Source: Nautilus pompilius
Lineage: Eukaryota; Mollusca; Cephalopoda; Nautilida; Nautilidae
Reading direction: 5' to 3'
NCBI GenBank assembly: GCA_018389105.1
Contig: JACATO010000599.1
Location: 124,001-188,000, forward strand
DNA: 64,000 nt
Below the pieces are notes generated by a model. It was not told the origin of the DNA. It saw only the letters and a program-made list of their open reading frames with translations, and did not search any database. A program made the translations under genes and the position numbers. This document shows, in pieces, positions 24,917-36,400 of this stretch; position 1 is the first letter of the stretch; each line of letters begins with the position of its first letter.

Positions 24917-26780
24917 CAGTGGAACCTCGTTCAAATGAACCCCAGATGGAACAAAATCTCGGTTCCAACGAAGTGATAGCTTTCTTCTCTTATTTTTCCC
25001 CATTTGTTTATAACAAAAGAATATAAGGGATGGATCAAACTCGCTTGGATCAAAAACTTGGTTGGAACGAACCATTTTTGTATCAGATTTTGTTTTTTTT
25101 ACATTGCCTCTAGCAAAGTAGAGAAGATGGTTAAAAGTATTTGGCTTCAAAACTACTTTAAAAAATAATTCCTTTTAAGAAATAATTTCTAATGTGTTTG
25201 TGAATGTGAAATGTGTGTTTTTTTTTACATTTAATCTAATAATCAAGTAAAACCCGCTTTGCCTTGTCGGTGTCGTTTCCAGTCCACTCCGGGTCGTATC
25301 AGGTCAAACGGACTTTTTAACTGAGGCTCCACAAATCTTCTCTATTTAAGGTGAAGCATAAGACTGTTTGTCATTCGGAGTTTTTGTTTTAATGATGGCT
25401 ACTAAGCGCAAGCATACTTCATTGGAGACCAAGTACGCTGCAATCCAATTGGTTGAAGAGGGCAAGAAGAGCAAGACTGACATTGCTAAGCAGTTCGGAG
25501 AGCCTTTGAGTACTCTTTCAAGTTGGCTCTCCAAATGCAATGAGTACAAAGTTGCATTTGAACAACAAAAAATTGATTCAAAACGTAAAACTCTAAAAAG
25601 GTCCAATAACCAAGACGTTGAAAAGCTCTCTACCTTTGGCTTAGAAAAGCACGAGCGAGTAACGTTCCTATCTCTGGACCACATCTCCAAGAGAAGGCCA
25701 GGCAGCTTGCAGAAGAAATGGGGATTCCTGATTTCAAGTGCAGCAATGGGTGGCTGGACCGCTTCAAGGCTAGGAAGGGCCTTAAATTCCGCTCCATCAA
25801 GGGAGAGGCTAAGTCTATCCCCTGAGGCTGTGGATGCTAGGAAGTCCACCCTACTTCCCCAACTTCTGAATGATTATAGTCCTGACTGTATCTACAACGT
25901 AGACAAGACCAGACTCTTCTACAAGATGCAACCGAATAAGACCCTCACGTATAAGGACAAAGATGGTCGAGGAGGCAAGCAGTGCAAGAACAGGGTCACC
26001 CTTCTGCTGGGATCCAACATGACTGGCATAGATAAACTGAAACCTCTGGTGATAAATAAGAACATCAGACCACACTGTTTCAGCTGTAACAAGATAAAGC
26101 CAGCCAAACTCCCGGTGCACTGGAAAGCCAACAGCAACGTGTGGATGACCAGTAACATCTTCTCTCGCTGGTTGACAGAGCAGGACCTACGGTTTCGGCG
26201 AGAAAATAAGAAGATTGCATTGGTGCTTGACAACTGTTTGGCACACAATGTCCAAGTACCGCTGAAGAACATCAAGTTGGTGTACTTGCCCCCTAACACT
26301 ACGTCGGTCACCCAGCCTATGGATCAAGGAATCATAGCAAACTACAAACACCATTACAGGACACACTACGTGACCCAATGTCTTGTGCCAGCTTGCGAGA
26401 AGAAGGAGGAACCCACGTGGATGGTGCTCCAGGCCATTGGTGGCATCAACTATGCTTGGAACAAAGTCAAGCCACAAACAATCTCCAACTCCTTCTCCCA
26501 CTGTGGCTTCAAAATCGACACTGCTGCGCCCCCTCCAGCCGATGAAGAAGACGACTTGCCGCTCACGGAGCTGCTGAGGCAGGAGAGGCTGAAAGTCACG
26601 CAAGAGGAAGTGGAGGCCTATGCAACGGTGTCTGTAATGCTAGCTTAGACATGACTGACTCTCACTTTTATTACAATATAAGTTATAAACCCACTTGTAC
26701 TATTTCCCTTATGATTTCACTAATAATAATACACCTAAATAATTCGCTTAAATGAATAATAATAATAAAAATAATTTACA
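24917..26780 (+). mobile_element. Tigger-type (pogo family) transposon, left end intact, right end not found
   Basis: The left end begins after TA with CAGTGGAACCTCGTTCAAAT, a typical Tigger terminus. Related subterminal motifs follow (TCGGTTCCAACGAAG near 24959 and TTGGTTGGAACGAACC near 25059). The transposase gene follows on the plus strand. I looked for an inverted copy of the terminus downstream (a form of AACGAGGTTCCACTG) and did not find one up to about 27500, so the right end is lost or too diverged. The stated end at 26780 is a guess based on an AT-rich non-coding tail. Confidence 0.75.
25392..26648 (+). CDS. Tigger/pogo transposase (TIGD4/TIGD6-like), with an internally frameshifted segment
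   Basis: Longest open frame of the window, 418 codons from the ATG at 25392 (the frame stays open upstream to 25368). The N terminus is a CENP-B-type helix-turn-helix: KRKHTSLETKYAAIQLVEEG through STLSSWLSKCNEY. The DDE core is clear: first D in IYNVDKTRLFYK, where the family usually has DET so the E is replaced by K; second D in ALVLDNCLAHN; third D in TSVTQPMDQGII, about 30 residues after the second. The stop at 26648 follows a plausible acidic C-terminal region. Between about 25626 and 25818 the main frame is nonsense, but the frame two bases on reads EKARQLAEEMGIPDFKCSNG and GWLDRFKARKGLKFRSIKGE, the expected second DNA-binding helix-turn-helix. One base was lost near 25626 and one gained (or two lost) near 25818. 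The enzyme would therefore lack its second DNA-binding half and is probably inactive. Confidence 0.88.
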   Translation: MMATKRKHTSLETKYAAIQLVEEGKKSKTDIAKQFGEPLSTLSSWLSKCNEYKVAFEQQKIDSKRKTLKRSNNQDVEKLSTFGLEKHERVTFLSLDHISKRRPGSLQKKWGFLISSAAMGGWTASRLGRALNSAPSRERLSLSPEAVDARKSTLLPQLLNDYSPDCIYNVDKTRLFYKMQPNKTLTYKDKDGRGGKQCKNRVTLLLGSNMTGIDKLKPLVINKNIRPHCFSCNKIKPAKLPVHWKANSNVWMTSNIFSRWLTEQDLRFRRENKKIALVLDNCLAHNVQVPLKNIKLVYLPPNTTSVTQPMDQGIIANYKHHYRTHYVTQCLVPACEKKEEPTWMVLQAIGGINYAWNKVKPQTISNSFSHCGFKIDTAAPPPADEEDDLPLTELLRQERLKVTQEEVEAYATVSVMLA

Positions 26781-29700
26781 ATATTTACAATAATATAAAA
26801 TCTAAGCAGTAAATTAATGATATAAACCAAATATTCTCAATTAAATAAGCAATATAGCAAGTTGTGACACTTGGCTTGGGTGTTTGTCTATTTACGAGTG
26901 TACAGTCGACAAACAAAAGGTACTGATAACTGGGCAGTCCAGGTAAAGATTGATAAAAGAAAAGTCAAAGTTGCCTTTTTGTCTTTTGTTGATTTCTGTA
27001 GGAGAAATTGTGTATGCAGTTCTTAAAATGTTGTCTCAAACAGCACCGTGTGTGTGCGCGCACAGGTATTTGTGGGAAAACTCACCTCAACAATCCTGAA
27101 TGTTTTAGGTTTCTCTTTATTGTGCTGCTGAAATTGGAAGACAGATGGGGAGAATAACTATTCTTATCTGTTCAATTGATTACCCAGCAGCTACAGACAT
27201 CTTTTGTGGTGATCTTAAGAATGACCAAAGTGCGGATTAAAGCGAAATTTCACCATGTCCACGCTTGTGTGCACAGCTCCTTGTAGCTATTCAGAAGAGC
27301 ACAGTGATCTCTCTCTCTCTCTCTCCCCCAACCCTTTTTTGAGGGTAAAAAAAAAGGTCATTATAGCAAAAACAAATCCAAATTGTTGATTATGAAGCTG
27401 CTGCCCAAGATAACTTGGGAAATTATTCTCCAGAAAGTAATGACCTCTCAAGTGCTGGCAACAAAGAAAATCTTCAACAGGTGAAGTGTTGGATGACTTT
27501 TGCGAAAGAGCATGCCCGAGTGGCCAAGAAAGGGTCAAACAGTACTCTCAGAACTTTGGATGAATGGTAAAAGAAAATCTAACATAACAGAACTTCCTAT
27601 TTGCTCAGCGGTGACACATACACTATACTTAGAAATAAGTATCTTATTGGGGCAAAAGTTTGCAATTATGAAACTATTGATTATATTGTGTTTATCCAGT
27701 GCACATTGATGACGATTATTTGGTGAGTGGAGTATTCCCTCTCTATTAGGGAGGCATTAATGATAGTTTCTTATTTTTTAACCAATAGACCATAAATCAT
27801 TTAACCCAGTTGTTCAGGGGTAGGCAGATTTTACTAACTGAAGAACTAATATTTATTTTTGTTGTTGTTCTACCACTACTATTCAAATTTCTATTACTTG
27901 GCATTTGTTGAGCCGTAAGAACTACAAGGTAACCCTTTGTAATGACAAATATATATCATTTCAGCCCCCCCCAACTGGCCTTGTAGTGAGTCTGTTGGCT
28001 AAATAATATAGCCAGTTCAATACACTTGCTGACTGGTTCTTCTGATAAGTGAGGTTAAAAACTGATGTGGTATATGGAGGATTAGTTTCCAAAATAATAA
28101 TTTAACTATTTTATTTTTTAAATTTTTTTAAAAATCTCTGATATTAAAAGGTTCACAAGGCAAGACAGCGTTTATCCTTATATAAATAATCCATTCAAGG
28201 GAATATCTCTGCACCAACAACCCGTTGTATGACACTGCCAAATCTTAGCTTTAGAACCCGCGTGCAGTTATTTCATTCTTAACCTGTTTATTTAAAGGAC
28301 TGCAGTCTGCATTTTTCCTATGAAATTCACATGGGTCAGTGTGTCTACATTTCTAAGTGATGCATTTTAAAATCTGTTTAGTATACAACGGAGAACAGTT
28401 CCAGTAGCTCTGTTGATGACAGTGAATGTTGTTTACATATATTTAATGGGAATTTCATGCTAATCTTTCATGAAGTTTTCAATGTATGTGGGTGAAGTGC
28501 ACCAAGCTTGCATACGAAGAAGATTGGGCTAACTTCAGCTGGGAAAGAAACACAGTAGAACTCTTCTGATTCGTAGTTGAGATGAAGTCACACCAACGGC
28601 AGGCATCCTAGACATGTCAGAAATTTAACCTGTGCTGACTGTCATGGCAGGCAGTGCACCCCACAGACATTTTCACTAATTTTGCATAAATTTGTAACAT
28701 ACATTTTCAAGGTTAAATGAGCAAGAAATAATCAAGTATATCCGATGTAGACAATCTGAACATTTGTCGAATGTAAATGGGATAACTGTTTTTTTCACCA
28801 TAAGGCATGTGAAATTATTCAGGAAGTGTTTTCTCCTCATGGTTGTGGTGATTGCAATCTGTGGTACTTGTTTACTGCAGGTGTTATAATTGCTGACGAT
28901 TAAGTAGAATGTGAGTTTTTATTATTGCTTTGATTTCAAATATGAGAAAATTGTTTTGTGCTGATTGTCTGATTGAGTTAAAGATGAAATTCTAGATGTC
29001 AAATGCATAATTTGTCATCAATAGAAGTTTTCTGGCGACATTATGCCATCAAGGACAAAAGGGGATAAGGGCACCCTCTCTAGCTAATACAGAACCAACA
29101 ATTTCTGTAGAGACAGATGAGGCTATAATTGATATCATATGCTCTGACCTTAGATCATCTATATGCTTAATTATCAATTGCTGGTGTTGTAACAGCTTAT
29201 CTCTCTAACTACTTCTCTTCTCCTCTACTGGCTTCTTGGCATTTGTCAGCAGTGAATGAAGAACGACTGTGCTGGTTTTTATACTTGCTTTAGATGTATT
29301 CTACCAGATCTTGTTCTTTAACTTTTCGAAAGGTTCTAAAAGTGGTTTGAGTCACATCTAATTAAGGGACAGACGATGCACATTCCAGTTTTTTTTTTTT
29401 TTTTTTTAAATTTCGAACTTTTTAAGGGTGGCAGCATCATGCCAAAATAACAAAGGAAAGAAAATAAAGAGGGAATTGGACAGGTGGTTTAAAGTAATAG
29501 GATGGGGGATATAAGTTTATGCTGCCCCTTGTAAGTACCTGTGTTTTGCTGTTTTTCTCCAAAGCCAAAATCATTGGCTCAGCAACGACAAAAAAGCCAT
29601 GACTCAGTGCTGACATGTGGGATACTTAACAGAATTATCTACATTTAACTGCTTGCTTGTTATGTGACACACGTAGATCAAGACATAAACAGATGACAGC

Positions 29701-31989
29701 CCCCCTTTTTTTTTGCTGGAAATCTGTATTTCTCTTGTCAGCTCTTATAGTAATGGACATCTGGTAGCAACTCAGTCTTTGGCTTGTTGGAAGGAAATAA
29801 GGTTTTTGTACCAGGACAACACAGCAAATTATTATTTAATGGTGAATATGATTTTTACTTAGAGCCTTTTAGGGCCTGTGTCTGTTTGAACAGAAGTGTC
29901 TAGATTGGATTGCAGATTGATCAGAAAACCTGATATTCTTGTGTGCTGAGTCATTACCAGATAAATCATCCAAATGGGAAAAAAAAATTACAGCTATCAA
30001 AAACAAGGGAGAAATGAATATGCATTCCTCTAGTGGCAAAAAGTCTTAACATTTTTTCTCCAAGTATTGAGTGTGAAAATTCAATAAATGTTAAATGTGG
30101 TGCCAAAAATCTCTCTCTCTACGTGTCTCTGTCTCCCTGTTTTCTCTGTCTGTCTTTCATGATGTTCTCACCTGTGCTTGTGGAAATGAGCAGTCTGCCA
30201 TGACCAAAGCTAAAGTTCTGTATGATTTACAGCTGAACGTAATCTGTCATTTTGTGTTTTGGAATATTTGTGTATGATGCGCATAACTGTTTTGTGACAA
30301 TAGGATTATTGCAGATTTTGTTCTACCTGCAAAAAAAAGGTAGGAAATTGCCAAAATAGTTGTTTGAATTTTAGTTTCTGGATGAACCCATCATCCATAA
30401 TGAAGTTTTTGGCAGAAAATCCTGTTTGAACCTTAAGGAAAGTAAATACATCTGTCTTGCTGTATTTTATTTTTACATCTAAATTTAGTTATTGATGTAT
30501 TTATTAGTGTTCTATTGCATTTAAATTACAACTTATGATTGGGCAATAGTTCTCATTTAGAAAAGAGAGGCTTTGGCAATATTAAATGCTATGCCCTATT
30601 CATGTACAGGGATTTATATATTTAAAAGAAAAATGTCTAATTTGAAGTAAAATGCATTATCTATTTAGCATTACTGTTATTTGTAATGTTTATGTGCATT
30701 TTCTGAACTGTGAATAATGATAAAAAACACAAAAATGACCAGCACAATGGAGGAAAGAAACGGGAGGAAAACAAAAAATGCCTAAAGTACTTTCGATTGT
30801 TTATAATTTTGTATCATAAAAAAGTCTTTTACTACTGGCTGTCTTAATTTTTAAAACTTAATTATCTATAGAAAATACCTGGCACATTCTGACCACTTAT
30901 CTTCTGACTCCATAGGAGATGTCAACCCTTACTCTACTCTTATTTCTGTTGCTATTTTTTTTTCCAATTATTTTTAATAGTTTTATCTTTCTAATGGGTT
31001 TTTGACTTTCTCATTGTTACATAATAGAATTTACATCGGCATTAAAACCATATTGTGAGCAAAAAGAAACTGGGTGTTTACTTAATTTAAAATAAATTAA
31101 AGTGTACTATTTTCATTGTAAATTGAAAGTGTTCATAATCTTGATGCCATAGATTTACTTGAACCTCTCTTCTCTGTTTCTTTTTTCCTCTTGTTATTTT
31201 CCTTTAACCCTCATATTTGTTGCTCTTCAGCTAGTGCAACACTGATAGTATCTGGTTAATTAGTCACCTTCATTTATCAATATTATTTTTCAAATGTAAA
31301 GCTAAAATTGAGTGAGTTTGTTTATCATAGAGAAGAGAGGATGTGTGAATGATCACTGTTAATGAGCCCATCCTCAACTGTCTTTCCAAAGAGATTTAAT
31401 TATCTGAAGTTTGGTAATGCAAGTGGATCTTGGAAAGCAGGTTTTTTTTTGAATTCATTTTAGAAAGCAGCTCTCTCTAGTGTGAAAGAATTTCTTATGC
31501 TCCATTAACACTTAGAACTATTTCAAGATTGATTACTACTTCTTAAAATCTCATCAGCCATTATTGGCTAATCGTTTCTCATCCCGTGATGGAAATGTTT
31601 TGACTTTGCTTTTGGCTGTAAACCATTTGTGAAGACAATGAAAGCAGAACTACTTAGTACACATGGTAACTAATGTAGTAATGAACAATTAAACTTAACC
31701 GTGCATGGAATTGCTGCATTTAACCACAATCCAGAAACTAATTTTGAAAAATCTGAAGGTTTTGTACAGAATTTGGAGACTTAAACTAGTATTGACTGGT
31801 GTTATAGATCGGTCCCCTACTTTTTAAAAAAAAAAAATAGGTGTCAAGGCATGTGTACACATTTTTAAAATTGCATTTACCCATTTCTTATGTAAGTGTG
31901 CACACTTTATGGACTGTACTGTGTTAGACATAAAATGATAATTATTTACCATAGTCTTATATACCTCTCTGAATATCTGTCTAGAATTC
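26781..31989. other. Long stretch without recognised gene
   Basis: No motif-bearing reading frame was seen. There is a (TC)n tract at about 27308-27325, T runs at 28789-28795 and 29391-29407, and otherwise unique-looking AT-rich DNA. The frames at 27287-27538 (minus) and 30095-30277 (plus) come largely from simple repeats. Confidence 0.45.
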
Positions 31990-32530
31990 TAAAGGTTACC
32001 AGTGGGGTGCCTCAGTTTCCATTACTTAGGCCCTATATTCTTTCTGAAGTATACGGATGATATTTGTACCTGAATTATTATCATCATTATTATTATTATA
32101 GAAAATTTTCAGATAAGTTTTATGGTGGGGGGGGTAACAGTGATGATAGGAGCACATGTTGTCTGACTTAAATCACTTGGTACACAAAATTTAATATTTA
32201 TAAATACAAAATCCCTAGCTTCGGGTAGAATGGACTAAATCGCTTCTGTGGGTGCAACAATAAAAATAGTAGGAGAGATTAAAAATTTGCAGGTGTCATT
32301 AAAAAGATACAACCTTAAAACATGAAAGGCGACGTGACAGTTCATGCTTTGGCCAAATGTGTTAGGGATGATAAACGTTGAAATAGCAACAGCTCTTGTA
32401 TATTGATAGAGGGCACAATTATATGATGGACAAGAAGCGTTCGTGACTATACATACATGCATGCATAGTGTTTCTTCACTACCTAGAACACACTGCCAAA
32501 TTGGGTAACAGAAGCTCTGTATGTCAACAC
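31990..32530 (+). pseudogene. CR1-like LINE reverse transcriptase, 3' part, decayed
   Basis: Non-LTR retrotransposon relic. At 31996 the plus strand encodes VTSGVPQFPLLRPYILSEVY, matching the RT block usually written VTSGVPQGSVLGPLLFLIYI. The middle is degraded, including the expected FADD motif region. Near 32480 the frame NTLPNWVTEALYVNTSENRL matches the C-terminal end of CR1-type proteins (WNxLPxxVVxAxSxNSFKNRLD). A piece like SLKRYNLKT between them recalls the LKYRRxRGD segment. Blocks are in the right order and at plausible spacing, with an internal shortening. Stops and frameshifts make it clearly dead. Confidence 0.7.
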
Positions 32531-33384
32531 TTCTGAAAATAGACTGGTTGCACTTTTTTTTCCTTTTATTTTCTTGGCAGAAGCGGGTTCATATGAAGTA
32601 TCGAAACTTTCTTTACGCTGTGTTTTATGAGGAGGATCATCGTTAGGAAAAAAAGGGAAATCTACCGGTAAAAGGGATATTTATGGGTTAATTTTTTTTT
32701 TTCTATTTTAGGTAGATCTCTTGGTGTATCTTTGTTACAGGTGCTTGTTCCTTAGGGTTTGAGACCGGCTCCGAAGTTCCACAATGACCCCTACCACCCC
32801 TACTTTTTTGTGTGTGTGTGTGAAGAAGTTGAAACTATGTTAGACAATACGTTAGTATTTATTTAAACGTGTTATGCTGTGTGTGAAAACTGATATGCAA
32901 GAAAGTAACTGTGGAGGTAATTGCATAGATGGCGCTGCTTGTCACATTTGTATTTTGGTTGTAATCCTTGCCAGTTATCACTATCTTCTTTAATTATCTT
33001 TCTTTCGAGTATCAGTGGATTCAGTGGTGGGGGGGGGGAGAAAATTGAGGCCAAGATTATTACTTTAAAGTCATTTCTTTATTTTGATTTAAAAAAAAAA
33101 AATTGTATTTATGCTATTATTGTGTGTTTTGTTTGAAGTTTCTCTCCGAAATTTGGAGATGTGTTGAAAGCATTCAACAGGTGGTAAAATTTTTTGGAAA
33201 GGTCCGTGGACCCTGAAAGATGGGGAATGAGAATTTTAATGCTTGACACATTAGCATTACTTTGAGCAGTTCACCGGAAGCAGCATCTATGTAGTTTCTT
33301 ATTTGTTTACTATTGTAGTTGTTAAAATTAATCAGTTTTGAGATCTAAAATAAAAAAAAATGGCTTTAATTTTCTGTCGTTAAC

Positions 33385-33415
<31 letters not shown>

Positions 33416-36400
33416 AACATTCACATGATCCACTGTGGTGTCTTGTGTGCAGAGTTGACTGACCCCGACCTCTGCTTGGCTGTAATGTTTGGGCTTTACC
33501 CACAATGCTCGTAAAAAGGTTGGGGAAAAGCAATTAATTTTAAATATTGTGAGGTTAAAGAATCTGCTGCTGAGTGAGTAACGGTTGAAAATCAACTGTA
33601 GTAATTTGGCGAGACATCTCATCTGCATCTTCTGTCGGTAGGATTTGATGAAATTGATAAGCTTTTTTCTATAAACTTTTTTGTGGCTAATTGAATAACA
33701 TCTAGGCATTCTGTTTCTCTCTTCCGTTTTCATCATAGTTGCTCCCCCCCCTGACATTTTAGCCCAAGTTTATCAGACAAAAGGATGATTAGAATTAGGC
33801 AGCTGAAAGCTTTAAAAAGAATAATCACAAAAAAAAAAAATGTAAAATAGCAACAAACAAACAAACACATCTTACAAAACATTGGCTGTTTAGTTTTTCA
33901 AACACTTATGCAGCTTAATCAGTAATTTCTATGCCATGGTCTGACACATTTTGAGTTTTTTCTTTGCCTCTAATTGTAGGAAGGGGAAGAAATAAACTGG
34001 TAACTTAACTATACTTAAATGCACTAGCTATTTGTTCAGTTTTCTTTCTCTTTCTCTCTCTTTTTGATTTTAAGAAACTGCTTTACCTTTCATATGTTGG
34101 TGATTATGTTGAACATTAACGTTTTAATTAGGTTCTGAAATTGTGCATGCAAAATTCTTTATTTGTTCAATAATACTAATTAAAGCCAAACCCTTTTTTC
34201 TGCTTACCAAACAGCTTAAGCAGGTGTCATTAAATTAAAAAAAAAAACAACAAATGTGGCTATTTTTAACACGAGATTCTTGATGAACTGACAAAAAGTC
34301 TAACTTTGCCAAAATAAAAAGAAAATCTTAGGTTTATTTTTTTTTTTTTTGAATAGATATAATGAAGCGATAAACAATTGGTTTTTAAAGAATTGTCAAG
34401 TTTCCATTACTAATGAACTTTAATCTTTCACAGTTCATTGGGTCAGACATTTTACTTTAAAGGTGACAGGCAATAATTTAAAACAACTTCTAATAGATTA
34501 TATATGAAGAAGAGGAGTTAGGTTGGTAAATTTTCAGTTTTTAACCCCTACATACCACCTGGGATGCATTTGCATCTCAGTTACCCTTCAGATTTATAAT
34601 ACTTATCATAGGCTGAGCCATAGGAACTGTGGCAGTAGTATTTTTCTCATTAAAATAATTCTTTATAATGACAGATATGCATGTTGCTTTAACCTCCTGT
34701 GGTTTGTATTACAAAGCTGATGATAAATATATATATATATTATAGCCAGTTAGACCCAAATATTAAATAGTGCTTTTTGATGGGACTGGTAATAAGTAAG
34801 GTATAAAAAAAAGAAATTTATGGAAACACTGATCTTACATATGTGCATCAAGTCAAATCAACAATTTAAAACCAAATGAATGGTTTGGCAGAAGCACATT
34901 CTGGTGGGAATTGCATTACAATGTGTCTCATGTTTAGTCTATTATTGGCGGTGGATGCGATATGCTACAAGAAGTCTGAAGCTCTAACTGATCCAAACAT
35001 TGCTCCGATGTCAGTGAAGCACATCTTTTACCTGGCTTGGATTTGATGTGCTTATGATTTGTTTTTAATGCAAAGTGTTATTTCTGTATGGTTGAATACG
35101 AACAACTATCGTGTGTCCAAAGTCATTTTGTCGTCTTATTGACGACAGCTAATTTTTGAAAAAACGGAGTGTGTTCATTTTTACTGAAATTTCTGCAGAA
35201 TCGATGATACAGGTAAGTTGTTACGAAATAAAGTACTTTTAGTTGCAGAATAAATTGTTCATCACCTGACTTTGGTGGTTTAGATTTTTCTTTGAATGCT
35301 GATTTTGTAGTTGCAAATGAAAGAAAATCAACTTGTTGTAAGATAAACTGGTGGCTAATTTCAAAGGAAAGCACGCAATATAATAAAATCTGTCTTGGTC
35401 TGTATTTTTCTAATGTTTGGAGGACAGGAGCCAAGTATAATAAACTTCTATTAATGATAACAAACAAAAAAAAAAAAAAGGAAACGTTTTCCTGCAACAG
35501 TTCTGAAGTTATTTATTTGCTGGAAAAATCTGCCGCCACCTCTTCTACGTAAAGCTCCCCTCATATTTCGTTTCTCTCTCGTAGCTGCTCTTCGGAGACT
35601 TCTCCATTGTTATCATTGTGCGAAGTATTGGTAATATTCGTCTGAAGGGTCACGGAGTATCCGTGATACAAAGAAACAAAGCTGATAAAAAAAAATCAAT
35701 TTCCCAGTAAAAATGTGGCTTTGAGAGTTCCAGATGTCTGTATGGTTCAAGTGATGTGGAAAGCTGTTTTGCTAGGATTTGGAGGCCAAATAAATGATGG
35801 GAAGGGGGAAAAAAATTAAAAAAAAAACTGGCACTGCATCCTATGAGAGAGAAAGGGGAGGTGCTGAATGTGTGAGCAGTTTGTGAACTGCAGTTCAACT
35901 TCCTATAAAAAAAAAACAAAAAAAATTACGCGAGATGGTTATTGGTAATAGAGAGTTTAATTAATCACTTCCTATGTATTTTGTAAGTTACTGTTTAGTT
36001 TTGAGAGCAAATCGTAAATAATGTAAGATGCTAGGGATGTTCAGAGGAAACCTGGCCCCCCCCAAAAAAAAAAACACAACACGCCAGTTAATGGTATCTG
36101 GCTGAGCTCCACTCGAACGTCCCTGGTGCACAACAGAGGTGCAAGAATTATTAGACCGAGAGTTGTGTTTCATAATGTGGAGACTTTTGCGCATCCATAG
36201 ATCCGCCTACAGTGGCCCTGTTGTAAGAAAATCAGAAATAACATCTCAGTACCTGTTGGAAACAAAGGCTCTGAAGAAATGAGCATGTCAGGTTTCTCAG
36301 TATACCCGTCCTTGAAGGAACTCATATTTCCTCAAATGTAAATGTTGGAAACTGCTGCAAAACAAATGTTTATATGGTCTATTGATTGAGACTTCGGCAG

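Noticed and set aside
25346-25849. 167-codon minus-strand open frame, and 130- and 138-codon frames opposite the Tigger gene
   Set aside because: All are antisense to the transposase coding region and have no motif of their own.
33380-33757. 125-codon minus-strand open frame
   Set aside because: It ends in a run of Phe from the A28 homopolymer and has no family motif; a chance frame.
35480-35570. Microexon-like segment (SSEVIYLLEKSAATSS) after TTCCTGCAACAG
   Set aside because: The donor side (TACGTAAAG) is weak and only one frame is open; less convincing than the segment at 13588.
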